Part shown: piece after piece, positions 23,984-37,753 of the stretch
How the letters are laid out: every line of letters begins with the position of its first letter
How positions within the stretch are numbered: position 1 is the first letter of the stretch
Source of the DNA: Arachis hypogaea
Taxonomy: Eukaryota; Streptophyta; Magnoliopsida; Fabales; Fabaceae
Direction of reading: 5' to 3'
DNA length: 64,000 nucleotides
NCBI RefSeq assembly: GCF_003086295.3
Contig: NC_092040.1
Span: 3,286,001 to 3,350,000 of the forward strand
Notes under the pieces: model-generated
What the model saw: the letters and a program-made list of their open reading frames with translations, nothing else
Told to the model about the DNA's origin: nothing
The model's database searches: none
Translations under genes and position numbers: made by a program

Positions 23984-26900
23984 GTAGCATAACCGAATAT
24001 ATAAAGTTATTCTCCTTGGTTTATATAAAATTAATGAATAAAATCTTTAAAGACAAAACAATCGTTGCTACATTATTTTTATATGTATGTAAGATGTAAG
24101 ATGAGATGATTGTGTATTCTGATTTTGAGGAACAAATTAAAGGAAGATAGAAAATTAGAAACAAAAAGATAGTAGAAAAAAAAAAAAGAGTAGTTCATCT
24201 TTATCTTTAATGGGAGATGTTGTATTCAAATGTTATTACTAAATATTGAATCAATTAATTCATTTAAATTGGTCGAATAACCAATTTATTTATCTGATTG
24301 AATAAGTGTTACAAATTTATCGAATTAAAAAATATTACGAAAAAAAACATTGAACCAATTTGCCACAACTTAATTGATGGAGATCCTTTAATTTGGCTTC
24401 TATTTTACAATTTGAATTCAAGATCTTCAATTAAATTAAATTGTGGAACGGATGAAATGGATGATTACTTGATTACGTTGTTAGTTTAGGCACTCAACTT
24501 GCTAATCATAGTCCATACTCAATAGATATCCATTCCAAGATTTCCACGTTAATGTATACATGTTCTCTTCCTTTATTAATTACAAAGTATATAGATGGAA
24601 ATATAGTTACGCTAGGTAATAATAAGGGGTGTAATTAACTTTACCCAATTCTATCTTTTTTAAGTTATACTATATAGTTCATAAAAAAATTCAGAATATA
24701 AAAAAATATTTAAATCACATAAAAAAAATTAAATCACACTAAATTTATTTTCAAAAAAATTGTAGATTATTTTTTTATAATTAGATGTTTTTTTTTTTAA
24801 AACATCTAACTAATACACTTCGTTCATAAAAATAATTAAACGATACTTACATAAAACAAATTTTATAAAAATAAATTTATATTTTTATGTTATACAATAA
24901 AAGAATGTGCAATATTTGATTATAGAAAATTTTAAAGAATAAAAATAAAGACAAATTTTTTACTTCTAAAATTACACAAACTGCAAGACATTGAGATATC
25001 TTATTTTCTTTTTTAAGTAGATATAATTCTTTCAAAATTTACAAAAAAAAATTCATAAACATCAAATATTTTTCAAGATATTCTTTTCAAATATAAAAAA
25101 AACTAGCCTATCAATTTTAAAATGCCCATAAAAAAAGCTATTACACCATTAAAAAAAACAATATATCACACAAAGAAAAAAATAACCATTAAAAAGTTAA
25201 ATGATGCTATACATCCAAATTTTTTTTATAACTAAAATTAATTAAATTAGTTTAAATTCAACAAAAACTAACTTTATCATTAGCGCGCGTAAACACGTTA
25301 CGCTTCTTTGCGTTTTTCTTTTTCTTTGTGTTCTTTTTCTCCTCCTTTGTTTTCTTGTTTTTATTCTTGTTATGAGAGTAAAATAAAAAAATTACAAGAA
25401 GTTGAAATAAAAAAAAAGATGATGATGATAACGAAGAAAAAGATGGAAATGAAAAATTTTGAATTATACTGAATTTATCAGACAATAACACTGTAATCTT
25501 TTTACCGTGGCACATAAATTTTTTGAGCTACACGTATTGGATTGAATTCTTGCGATAAACAAAAATAGTACCGAAATTTCATAATTTTAACATCAAAATT
25601 TTGTTACAAAATGTATAAATCTCTTCTTTAATGCTGTATTTTTTTCTTTCTTTTCTTTTGCTCTTACATCTTCTTTTAGGAGTATTTTTCTCATATTAGA
25701 TTTGAATGAATATATATTACAATTTTATTTAGTTGATGAATGTATTCACACTTATTAGGTTAAATTTTTACTGGAAACAAAAATAACACCAAAATTTATT
25801 CAAGGTGACACCGAAAGTTCGGTATCAAAAATAATATATCTATATGTTATTATTAAAAAATTTTGGTGTTATTTTTTTAATAAATTATATATAATTCAAA
25901 ACTCGTTCTCTTTCTTTTCCTCTTTTTTATTTTTTGTTGTTGTGATTTCTTTTTTTATTTTTTTATAATTTTTTTACGATAACAATGATGATGATAAAGA
26001 AAAAAAAGAAAGGAAGAGAAAAAAATTTAAATGAAAAAAAAAAAGAGGTAGCAACAACAATAATATTGATGATGGTGATAATAACGATGATAACAAACTA
26101 AAAAGAAAAAAAAAAACAAACAAACAGTAATAGTGTACACGGAAAAAAAGCGTATGAATATAAAAATAATTATACAACTTAATTAATTTTAATTGGATAA
26201 ATTACTTAATTATAGAATATTTTTATAAAAGGTTATTAAAATTTAAGTCGTCTCAGCCTCTCAAAAAAATAAAAGAAGAGACTTTGCTACGTATACAAGC
26301 CTTGAAGGGTTTTAAAGACTGACATTTGCAAAGAGTTGCAGACATTCAAACATTATTGATGTCATGATGTTAGATATTTATGTTCAATAATTATTCTCCT
26401 TAAATTATTAACACACGTATTTTCATCATTTCACAATAAATATATTCGTTCATGTCATTCTAGGTTTGCTAGAGTAAAAATATATTACAAGTATACTATA
26501 TGAAAAAATAATTGATGTAAGATTGGTTAAGATAACAAATCTTTTAATTTTGTAGTCAGTTATTTTGGAATTAAATTCTAAGATTTTTTTAGAAAAAATA
26601 TAAGTGAAAAATCAAAGAATAAATACTGTAATTACAATATAGATAAATATAGAGAATTAAATTTGAACATATCTAATCATGATTCATTTACCTTATTTCA
26701 ATCATGCAACCACTAATTTTAAAATAAACGCATGAAACGCATGAATAACCATAAAATTAACCACTAATTTTTTTTTTCTTTTGCTTTGAACAACTAAGGG
26801 CCCCTTTTGGACAGGTTGGTAGCAAGCAGAGTTGATAAGGACAGATAACACCTGTCTATTATTACTTCACGTTTTTTTTTTCCAAAAAACTTCAAGTATT

Positions 26901-28410
26901 TTATTCTCTTTATGCAATTGACTTAACATTTGTTAGTAATTCTCTGCCAATACTTTACAAAAAATACATCTAACATAAGTGTTTGCATAATTACTGTGTC
27001 AACAGTTGCAAAGTACACTCTCAACTCCTTGAAATTTTTGCTGAAGGGTTCCGACAACATTGTACTTTTTCTTTTCGGCCTTTGTCCGTCTGATCACTAA
27101 TCACAAGGATATGATTGTAATTTTGAATAATTAAATGCAAGTGCTATAGGAGACAATAATTCTAACAAGAGAAATGTTAGAAAAAGTGAAAAGAAAAAAT
27201 CGAAGATTTCGAAAAATTAATTTGATTTATTTTGTATCATTTGCTCAATAATTTTACAGGATCAAAAAATTATTTTTTTTAGTTGAAATTAATAATTTAA
27301 ATAATACACGATGTCTGCTTATAAAATCAAATCAATACGCTCTAAAAAAAATATTCGAATCTCTTCGATTTCATAAGTCTATCTCTATGGAAATAGAACG
27401 AAAGAAATTTTGAGAATTGAAGAGAAGATCACGACGAGACGAGCCGTTTCTCGTTAACAATAGATGTCAAGTAAAAGTGCAGTGATGTATGCAGTTGAGG
27501 CATCTTAATAGACCGGTAGATGAAAGTTGTTCTAACAAATGGGGTTGACGACCCTTTTTTTTTGCGTGAGGAAAAAAATCTTTTTGTACAAATAAAATTC
27601 TCAAAAGGGTATACAAAAATATATATATAGACTTATCACAATTTTCTTCGTAATAAAAATATTTATTGGTTCGCAGAAAAATATATAGGTCTAGCAAAAA
27701 TAATTAGAGAGTTTAAATTAATTCTTTTTAGAGAATTAGACAGTCTTCTCAAAAATCGTTATATTTATTATTTTTTATTATCATTTTTAGTCATCAATTT
27801 AATTCTTTTAATTTATATTCTAACACACACTTTTAAATACTAAAATTAAAATTAATAAATTCTGATTTATAGTATTTTTCTTCCAACAATATAACTTTAC
27901 ATATACAAGTTCTTATAATTGACGAAGATAAACTAACAGTGACAGTGACCGTTAAGTGTTAATGGCTAAAAAACAGATTGTAAAGAAAATTTAGGGAAAC
28001 AAAAAAAACCCTTGCTGCACACCTCAGCAATTGGGCACATGGAGAAGGGGCCATAAGGCATATATATTGTGCTAATACAGTGATTGCATAATAAGGAAAA
28101 ATGAATGTTCGGTCTACCCTGAAATTATGAAAATAAAAATTGTTCTCAAATGATTCATGTACGTTAAAAATTAAAGAGGAGCAGCACCGCTGATTTTCAA
28201 ATGACAAATTTCATAGAGAAATGGAGAAATTTGGTAAATTCACATGTATGGGATTTTTCTCTAGCCCACAAGCATGTGGACCAATGTTGTTTGTCATTGA
28301 CATACTCAAGTTCGAATCTGTAAATATCACTTCTGCTTTGGTTTAGTATCAGAATACCTAACATGGAAATGATGGAATACTATATGTTTTGGACTAGTTA
28401 TTTTGAACAT
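23984..28410. other. Intergenic DNA, no supported gene
   Basis: AT-rich sequence. Two regions (about 25250-25560 and 25880-26180) carry similar CT-rich/GATGATGATAA-type simple sequence and look like copies of one dispersed repeat. The open frames here (60 to 85 codons) are low-complexity Leu/Phe/Ser/Lys and unconvincing. Confidence 0.45.
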
Positions 28411-28706
28411 CAGTTTAGGCCCAAATATTTTGGGCTCCTATTCTTACTGGATTTACTAGTCAGGGCCCAAATCAAACGACGTCGTATGAGTAAGATTGCA
28501 GTTCTTGACCTTTTGACGTTTCGGAGGTCGTGGCTAGCGCGGCGCGTGGCGCGTGTTCCAATATCAAGCTCGCATCAAATTCTGGATCTGCCGCTTGAAG
28601 CTGAAAACGTTGTGGTGGTAAAAATTTTCTTGCAAGTAAACCCGCATAGAGCATCACAACCAATTAGGGTTTTTTCAAATTCTCGTTCATCTTCGATTTC
28701 ATACAG
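28411..28706 (+). promoter_or_regulatory. Promoter and probable leader exon of the ARID-HSP20 gene
   Basis: Motifs on both strands between about 28415 and 28485 include GGCCCAA twice and TTGGGCT (site II-like elements, common in promoters of housekeeping and growth-related plant genes) plus the palindrome ACGACGTCGT. Downstream, ATACAG|GTAATG gives a good donor at 28706, consistent with a non-coding first exon spliced to an acceptor near 29060 (TGTAG) or 29089 (GGTTAG). The promoter reading is inferred from motif type only. Confidence 0.5.
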
Positions 28707-29077
28707 GTAATGCTAAATTGGCACTGCTGTTTCTTCCTTTTTTTATTTTATTTTATTTTTTAAAAAAGTACGGTTATCATTCATTGTTCAATTTAGATTT
28801 ATTTATTCAATCTCTGCAAAGAAGACTAAGAACTCAAAGCTTTTTGTGCTTTGTGAATTTCACAAACACATGGTACGATTTGGTTTTTGGGACTAAATTA
28901 TAGATGTCAGGTTAGGGTTTAGTTGCCCTCATATTCTCACCTTATACCAACTTCCTAACTTTAGAAATCCTCGGTGTTGATCCGGTTTAGTTTTAAGGAT
29001 GAAATTTTTTTCCCTCATCTCTGTTTTCTTCTGTTGAACTCCTGTAGTGGTTTGGTGTAGGAGGTTGTCCTGTTCTA

Positions 29078-29089
29078 ATGCGTGGTTAG
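29078..29089 (+). promoter_or_regulatory. Three-codon uORF before the ARID-HSP20 start
   Basis: ATGCGTGGTTAG lies ten bases before the main ATG (29100). If the leader intron ends at TGTAG near 29060 the uORF is in the mRNA. If the acceptor is its own terminal TTAG (29089) the uORF is removed. Alternative acceptors could therefore switch it. Confidence 0.4.
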
Positions 29090-29099
29090 AATTTCGGAA

Positions 29100-32000
29100 A
29101 TGAGTGATGCGAAAGAAAATGAGGAAGTTGGCCAGGGCGTGCCCTCGGCTATGGAAGAAAACCAACACTTAGATGATGCCAATTTTCAAATTCAACCTGA
29201 TGCTTCTTCTACTCCTGCTCCAGTAGAGGAAAGTCCAAATCACGTCAAAAACATATCGAAGGAGCCGCCTGTTGAGTCTAAGGCGGAGGCATCTGCTGAG
29301 TCTAAGACAGAGCCACCTGCTGAGTCTACGGCTGAACCACCTGCTGAGGTTATGGCAGAGCTGCATCCTGTGGCAAAGGCAGAACCACCTCCAGAGGCCA
29401 AGGCAGAGCCATCTCCTGAGGTCAAGGCTGAGCAACCTCTTAGAGCTGTGTCAGAGCCATCTGCTGAGGCTAAGTCAAAGTTACCTGCCCAGGCTACGGC
29501 AGTACCACCTGCGGAAGCTGAGGCAGATCCTCCTTCTGAGGATAAGTCTGAGCAACCTTCTGAGACTAAATCTGTGCTACCTGCTGAAGCTATGTCAGCA
29601 CCAGATTCTGCGGACAAGGCTGAGCCACCACTTGAGGACAAAAGTGAGGATCAAGAGGTGGTTCCTGAGGGTATTCAACAGCAAGATATTCAAAGTAGTG
29701 AAAATACTCTTCAGTCAGTCACAGTAGAGCTTGATGTAAATAGAACTGATCGTGAGGAAGCTTCTGACCCGATGGAGGAAGCTAATGAAATTCCTCAGAG
29801 CAATAATGGTACAGAGGATGATGTGAATGTTTGTACAAATAATGCCAATGTTGCTGAAACAACAGCAGAAGTGAAGCCTGAAGATGGTGAAGTGGCTAAT
29901 GGTAAAAGTTGCAACCATGTTGAACCCATACCATCCGGGCATGATGAGCCTTCTATGCTGCAAGCTGTTCCTGCTGATACAAATGTTGAAATCAAGAATA
30001 TATTAGAAGTTGAGAATAAGACTGATGAAAATCAAGCTGCTGCAACTGCAGACAATGGGAATGAAAACTCAAGTCACATGCTTTTCTTGGACGCAGACCA
30101 TTGTTATGATGGGAATGAGTCAGGGACGGAGGAAGAGCAATCAGCATTCATGAAGGAGCTTGAAAATTTCTTTAAGGAGAGGAGCATGGAATTCAAACCT
30201 CCCAAGTTTTATGGAGAAGGACTTAATTGCCTTAAGTAAGTTTTAGCTGTTCAGTTTAGCTTTTCACTGTTATGTTATGTTATGAATTGACCAAATTCTG
30301 AAATATGATCACTTTGGCCTGATCCATATTTGGTGGTTTATAAGGTTGTGGAGAGCTGTAACAAGATTGGGTGGTTATGACAAGGTATTCTTCACCCCCC
30401 CCCCCCCTCTCCCTCCTCCTCCTGTCTTTCCCTTTTTTTTGAGGGGTATGGCAGAGGATTTATATAATTTTATGTAGCTGACTTTGGATGAATGAACATA
30501 TGTTAGATATCCACATTAACAGTAGGGTCTTCTGGTTAAACATGTTGGCACACTCCATCTGATCCGTGTTTGTAGGATAGTAGTTTGACTTTGCCGATCA
30601 CTTTTGTTGTCTGTAATGTGTGATCAGTGGTAAGACCAATTTTTGACTGCCGGTAAAAGTTGAAGACGTTTCATTGCATATAAACTCGTACATATACAAA
30701 CCAGTGGGAGAGACTATCTAGATATTTAAACGTCTATGAGTAATCTGGTATATGTTTATTCTCAGATACTCTGTAATCAAATACCTAGGTGTTTAAGATT
30801 GCTTGAGTACTATGAAAATTTACACAATTCAAATTATACATGGAACATGCAAGATTGTAAATGTCTATGATTCCACAGATATGCTAATTCTTATGATGTT
30901 CATGTTGCAAACTGAAGACAAATGAAATTGCTAACCTGCTGAATTCTCCATCAATGATTGTGAAATCTGCTGTCGAATAATTAATTAACTGGATGAACAA
31001 TTGGCCATGGTGCAAATATGGCTGCTATTTCACCTATGAAGTTATATGCGCATTATGAAAATTGAGTGTATTTGAAAATAGGCTTTGGTATGAGTTAAGT
31101 GGTTGTTCCTCGAGGCAAATTCATTACACTCTAGCTAACAGGTTTTGTTTTGGATCAGTTGTTTTCATTGCTGCCAGGACATACCCCTAACAGGCTTATA
31201 TTTATGAATAGGTAACCTCGTGTAAGCTATGGCGGCAAGTGGGAGAATCTTTCAAACCTCCTAAGTAAGAGCCAACATCCCCTATCTTGTCTTGATTGTG
31301 TTCATGGCTCATTGAAGAGTCTCCTCAAATGAACACGTTATAGTACTTTGTATCTCTTTGTGTTATTAGATTTCAAATCTGTGATATGCATTCTTTCTAA
31401 TTTTCTAAGTAATGCCATGGTAATGGTAGTGTGTATTGGTTATGATGATGAGACCAATTAAGTGTTTCCATGTATTATGAATGGTTGCTTGATTTCCTTA
31501 TGCATGGGAAAGTATACTTTTCAAGCTATTATTTTCATTATATAATAAGTGGTATCTTTTTGGTTGTTTTAGGGGGTTGGAGGATATGTGTGGGGAGAAG
31601 GGCTGCCAAATTCTGACAGCTTTTTGGATGAATTGATTGCTTATGACTGATTATAATGTTCTGTTTTTAACACATGCAGGACATGTACCACAGTTTCATG
31701 GACTTTCCGTGGGTTTTATGAGAAGGTGGTTTTAGATTAATGTTAGACTTCATCTTTTGAAAAAAAAAATTTCTTTTATGAAATAAATTCAGTTTTCAAA
31801 TTGTTGAAATATCTATGCATGCTTAGTGTTTCTTTGAAGCTTCTGTTTAGGCTATTTGTGTGGACATTACTATTATTAACATTTGGTTTATTTTAGATAA
31901 TGTCACTTACCTGGAAATTTTCATGTTAGCATACCTTATGATCTGTAAGATGTCAAGATGATAAGTGTTCAAGTTATGGCCTTATTAGAGAAAATTTTGG

Positions 32001-34508
32001 CTCTTAAGTAGTGGCATTGTCCGAATTTCTATATAATCTATTTAATACCTTAGACATATATGCTTATTTTGTTATTAGCTATTCCATTTTCAAGATTTCT
32101 GAAAAATTTACCAGATATTGTGCATATAAATGTAGGCATGCTCTTTTTCAAATGTGTTATTCGTTTTTAATATTTCTGATGTACTACTGCAGGCACTTCT
32201 TGATTATGAAAGACATAAGATAAAAGGTGGTGAGCTGAGTGTTCCAATTCCTTCACAACCAGAGCCTATGAATATCGAAAATCAGGTAAGATGTAATTTC
32301 TGTGTTTGATTTAATAGCATAAGCAATAATATCTACTATAATATAAAAGGAATGGGGAAGTTAGTGTCCACTTTTTTTCCCGATTTAACCCTTAACTCCC
32401 ATACCAAGTAATTATGCAGTTTTTCTTTCAAAAAGTAACTTCCAAAATGTTAAAGCTCTGTTCCTGCTCCACCACTAGTACAAGGAACATTTATTGATGG
32501 AAATTTTTGCTTTGTTGACTTCAATAGATGATTGATGGCACCTTTTTCATCAAGTTTGCTGTCATAAGATGGGGGGGAACTATTGGAAAATTATATTGCT
32601 GAAATTTTAGGGGCTTTAACATGGTGCAATTCTAATTTAGATTTTCTCAAAATTACTTTTCCTAAGAGAAAGTTTGACCTAATTATCAGTTCAAGCTTAA
32701 ACTCCCCCTGGTTCCTCACAATTTCAGAAGGCTATTATGTTTCCAGCAAGAAGAATATTTCATCTGTGCGACTTTGCATCTCTATGGTTTTCTACATATT
32801 TACCTCCCTTCCCCATCCCTAGGAAAGTAATGCCTACACGTGGATTTTAAGGCATCAAGCATTGTTAAATGTGAATACTTGATTAAGTTTGAACAACAAC
32901 AACAACAACAAAGCCTTATCCCACTAGGGTGGGTCGGCTACATGGATCAAACTATGCCATTGTGCCCTGTCATGGTGATTAAGTTTGAACAATAGTTTAA
33001 AATGGTTTGATTTCTACCTTATTGTAATGTAGAAGCTGCTTTGCGGGAGGAATTAAACTGCCGCTCTATCATTATCTGTTATCCCTGTTGTTATTTGTGT
33101 GCTATGTTTCAATGATGATTCTATGCAGACTTCAGCATCAGGTAGAGCACGTAGAGATGCTGCAGCACGCGCTATGCGGGGTTGGCACTCACAACGTCTA
33201 CTAGGCAATGGTGAAGTCGGTGATCCCATTATTAAGGTCTGGTACAATTCTGAAGTTGTGATTAATTGGCATTTTCTCTTTGTCCTTGTTTTTACTTTTT
33301 ACACCGTATAATTGTTTAATACTTTTGTTTTTCTTAGGATAGGAATTCTGTGTCTATGCAAAAACGTGAAAAGGAGCAGCTTAAAAGCATCAGTATGGCC
33401 CTTCATCCTATTGCTACCATTCCTAACAGGATTGTAGTTGTTAAATGATTCTCTCAGTATTTGATTCCCTTCACTTTGGCTCAGATTTACTTAAACGTAA
33501 GAAACCATCGTATATGGACAATGCAGTCAAAGCTGCACGTAGTAAACCGTCTAAACCACAGTAAGACACATTTACTTCATTTTCTACAGCTCTGTTTATC
33601 CTTTGTGTTAGGCTTGCTACTTATCTGTTTGTATGGTTAATGGTTGAAGTATGCTGCCAGCCTATGCTTGGCACTTTAGTTCACTCGCTGACTTGCCTGC
33701 CTGTGTTGATATATGTGGCTGGTAGATTGGATACAGCTGTGATTGATATTGGACCTCCTGCTGATTGGGTAAAAATCAATGTGCAAAAAACTGTAAGTTG
33801 CTTATCTTGTGTTCAAGTAGAATATAATTTTTATATGCAATTTCCTCATTGCAATGGAAACTTTTGTGGGCAGAAGGATTGCTTTGAGGTATATGCTTTA
33901 GTTCCTGGTCTACTTCGAGAAGAGGTAATAGCATATACTAGGAATTTTAATTTTAAAAATAAAATGATAAATTACACTAGTCCAACTATGGTGAGGATAA
34001 TCATATATACATTCTGCTATCAGGTGCGTGTTCAATCAGACCCAGCAGGACGCTTAGTTATTAGTGGTGAGCCTGAGCATCTCAATAATCCTTGGGGTGT
34101 AACACCTTTCAAAAAGGTAGATTTCTCCACCTTTTTCAACAATAAGGATGTATTTGGCTTGGTAATTTTATTGATATCTATTACTGGTGGTGTTTAATAT
34201 TTTCAAGCTTAAAATATTAAATTATTTATATTAATGGTCCATGCTCATTTTCTTTTAGTATTTCTTACACAAGTACCACTGGATGCTTTGTAATTGTTGT
34301 AGTAAAAAGTTTTCTGCTACATACATCCTACTGAGGGTCTTGCGATTCTATGGTTTAATAATTTTTCATTATGTCATCCATGTTTAAAGAATTTTAATGA
34401 ATTCAGGTTGTAAGTTTGCCCTCAAGAATTGATCCTCATCAGACATCAGCGGTGGTAACTCTGCATGGACAGTTGTTTGTTCGGGTCCCATTTGAGCAAT
34501 CAGAATAG
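29100..34508 (+). CDS. ARID and HSP20-like domain nuclear protein
   Basis: Twelve coding exons join in phase: 29100-30235, 30345-30384, 31212-31264, 31680-31725, 32193-32285, 33129-33236, 33338-33392, 33485-33560, 33726-33792, 33874-33924, 34024-34116 and 34407-34508. They give 639 residues plus TAG. Order: acidic N-terminus; sixteen Pro/Glu/Ala octapeptides (residues 53-180); acidic linker; ARID DNA-binding domain (about 348-440; LWRAVTRLGGYDKVTSCKLW, WTFRGFYEK); basic region; C-terminal alpha-crystallin-like domain (about 537-639; DCFEVYALVPGLLREE, GRLVISGEPE). This architecture matches Arabidopsis ARID5/6-type proteins. The ATG at 29100 is the first in the long frame. A SINE fragment lies in the fifth intron. 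The target genes are unknown here. Confidence 0.93.
29256..29639 (+). repeat. 24-bp coding minisatellite (16 octapeptide units)
   Basis: Sixteen consecutive, exactly 24-bp units encode octapeptides of the form KAEPPxEA (for example KTEPPAES, KAEPPPEA, KAEPSPEV, EADPPSED, KAEPPLED). Units are diverged but never change length, so the frame is kept. The composition suggests an extended, acidic, probably disordered segment. Confidence 0.9.
32895..32976 (-). mobile_element. 5'-truncated Au-like SINE in an ARID-HSP20 intron
   Basis: Flanked by the 14-bp duplication GATTAAGTTTGAAC (32881-32894 and 32977-32990). On the minus strand it contains GATCCATGTAGCCGACCC, then GTGGGATAAGGCTTTG and a (TTG)n tail, the conserved 3' part of the plant Au SINE as I remember it. 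Only about 82 bp remain, so it is a truncated insertion. Confidence 0.8.
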
Positions 34509-37500
34509 TGGTTCCTTTACCATTGATTTACTTAGATAGTTGCAGGGAAACCATTTAGAGCAATGGCTTCAGGGTCAGCCTCTTCAGACTTACCCCAATT
34601 TGTAGCTTAGCTTAGCATATAATATTTATATTTATTTATGTTTGGGATATTTAAAAGTCCTTGTTAATGATTCTTCTCTAGCAATTCCAGTTCGACCATG
34701 TTAATACGAGTTTAGTTAGTTAGGATTCTCTAATTGCTGAAGAACATGTCATTATATTGGCAACTTGGGTGATGAGAGTAAATTAAGCTGTTGATATTTA
34801 ATTTTAACATTTGGGATGAATATACTGCATTTGCTTAGTTGCTTTCCGCACTGATCATTTGGCAATTTTTCTGAAATGTAATAGAAATAAAATCATAGAT
34901 CAGTAGACCAGTGTGTTTGGTTCAACTTTTGGTTGGGGTCTGTGTTCATTTCTTTTTTCGTTTTAAACACGATGCCTTTAGTGTGTCTTTACCTAATAGT
35001 TCATGACATCTTGATATGGTGTCCGGTTTTTAATCATAAAAAGTTTAGAATTTGATTTTAGTTTTCATTTTTTAAAATAAAAATAAATTTTCATCAAAAT
35101 GTATTGGAAGGTTCTATATCTAAGAGGTTTATATTAATCACACTTTTATCCCATTGACTTTCCTTTTTTATTTGTTTTCTATTTTCTTGTTGACTGTATC
35201 AAAGTTCACGAGAAATTTAGTAGCTTTTTCCTAGTAAATTAAATACCATAGTTAGCTTTTTCCTAGTAAATTTAATACCATAGTTCTATGTAAATACCAT
35301 TTTCCTCCCCAAAAGGAACTTTGTTTATGAAAGAAATATATTATGTTTACAAATCAATGTACTTTTGATGGTCACCATTGAAGCGTGCATATTTTGAATT
35401 TATGTTTACTTTTTGACTTGAACATTTAGTATCATCGTTGAACACATGACTAAAATCAAGCTACACACGCACATATATAAATATTGAAATGGTTATTATG
35501 CTGGTTCTTCTTTTTCAGTCACCTTGTGATAAATGAGAGTAGGTTTTAGTGTTGTTTAGTCAAAGTTTTTATCGTGGGGGAGATCGAAAGAAGAAAAAGA
35601 AGGGAGCTTGCTCTGTGGCCAGTGCTATCTCATCAAATTTCAGTTTTTCATTTTGTTTTTAGAAATCTAATAATCGGCCACTTATTATTTATTGACTTTT
35701 TTATGCCTCCATGACTCCATCAAATATTTGCTTGACTTTCATTTAGGGGTCAATATATAATTTTTATCAAAATTTATTATTTTTAGCTATCACTTAACTA
35801 TCAACTCAATTTTTTTAATTTAATAATTCAACAATATATTTTATTACATATTTTTAAATATTCATGACTAACTAATCACTGAAACAATAAATTCTAATAG
35901 TTTTTTAGTATTCTTTTATTTATTTATTTTTTATTTTCTTGAAGCTTCACTGATGGTGATGTTATCCATTAAGAATATTACAATCATAATGTGTGAAATA
36001 AATTAATGCCTACACTGATTACCACGTTATTGTTTATTATTTATCCGTAATATGATAATAATTTGAACAAAACACAAGGGATAACGTCGGTGCGTGAAAT
36101 AAACTCATATGTTGGATTTCTTACAAGTACTTAAATAAAAGTTTATTGTTATTAAATGGATTTAAACTATTATAATGGTGATACTTTCGTGTTTTATAAG
36201 ATAATAGGACAAGCCTAGTACAATTACATTAGTCAGCAAGATAACCTCCAATATTTATTTAAAAGAAAAACAAATTCTCTTGGTTTTTTTTTTTTCCTTT
36301 CACGAGAGTTAAGTAGTACTAGCTATTAAGAATGTCAAAACACCGCACTCACGTAGTTTATTTTCGTGTTCCATACAGTACAAATACGTGTGTTTTGGCA
36401 CTTAATGGAACTATGCAACAATAATCATTTTAGTGTTTTGGACCCAATAATAATAATTATCCATAACTAAGCACACCCAATAATAGTAATGCGTACATGC
36501 ATTACTACTTCTTTTTTTTTTCGAATTTTTTCAACACACCAATTTTTATCAAAAAGTAAATAAATTTATTGACATAACACATAAATATTTACACATAATA
36601 TAAAAAAATTTACACATTATAAAAATTTATTAATATAGCACATAAATTTTACACAAAGCATAGAAATTTTATTTATAATATAAAATTTTTTGCACATAAT
36701 ATATAAATTTTTATTGTGAATATAATTTATTAATTGAGTTAGTCAATATTTTAAATATGTGATTTTTTTTTTTGTGCAGAATGTATACTAAAATTTCTGT
36801 AATATATATATATTGTTGATTAGATGTCATTTTGGATATATAGTCCTTAACAAAAATTTTTATATTATGCATTAAATTTGTATTATATACTAAATTTTAT
36901 GTGTTATGTATATTTTATTAGTTGAGTGTTAATATTTTAAATATATAGTTATTTAAAATTTTTTTATATTGTATATCAAAATTTTTGTATTGTAAATTAA
37001 AATTTATATGTTTTAATTTTTTTAAACATATAAAAAAATAAAAAAGATGAAGAAGAAGACAAGGATGATGACGTTAATGGTCACTTAGAAGACGAAGAAA
37101 ATGATATCTATTCTGAAGAGCTGAAAAGGAAGTGTATTATCCTCAAAAACATATTTTCCTTTTTAGTTCAAAATATGTCAAATATTTTAGATAATTTCTT
37201 ACGTTAATAGTTGATAGTTGATATATACGAGCTATTTTTAAGCCATTTATAAAAACATATAAGTTAAATATTTGAAATTCAATATAGTATATGTTACAAT
37301 ATATTTAGGATATTATAGATTAATATATAATATTTAATTGTAATCTTATATGTTTATTTAGTTTAATATTAAATTAATTTTATTATTATGATTAAATTAC
37401 AGTTTTTACTTAATTGTAAATAGATACTTATTGTTGCCCATTATAATAGCATCTGAATATCAACTATATATAATAGGTTAATTACTCTTATTTAGATTCT

Positions 37501-37753
37501 TTTTACAAATTCTAAAAAACATTATTAGATAATTGTCTTTTAATATGTTTAAATCGTGGTTTTATTTTTTGAGTTTAACTAATATATGTTTTAAGGGTAT
37601 ATAATAAATTTATTATCAATGAAAAATTTTAAATATTTTTATTTAATAAAATAAAATATATTAAAAATTTAAATTTTTTATATTTTTAATAAAAACTTTT
37701 TTATTTTATAATTTTAACATGTGTCTTTAAGACTCATGATAGATAAATCTTTA
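34509..37753. other. 3' UTR of the ARID-HSP20 gene and intergenic DNA
   Basis: The first few hundred bases hold the expected 3' UTR. From about 35750 the sequence becomes very AT-rich. At 36540-37000 phrases such as ACATAAATTTTACACA recur, suggesting a diverged local repeat, followed by a purine-rich GAAGAAGAAGACAAGG patch near 37050. I see no gene. Confidence 0.5.
35221..35284. repeat. 32-bp tandem duplication
   Basis: Two adjacent 32-bp copies beginning TAGCTTTTTCCTAGTAAATT (35221-35252 and 35253-35284) differ at one base, indicating a recent local duplication in non-coding DNA. Confidence 0.85.

Noticed and set aside
26800..26860. GGGCCCCTTTTGGACAGG as a transposon terminus
   Set aside because: It resembles some MITE ends, but I found no matching inverted end or target duplication.
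29169..29727. Long open frames on both strands across the octapeptide region
   Set aside because: They are shadows of a repeat with 24-bp periodicity, which keeps all frames open. The exon joins and domains support only the plus-strand frame from 29100.
33640..34197. 185-codon single frame
   Set aside because: It is three exons of the ARID-HSP20 gene read through their introns.
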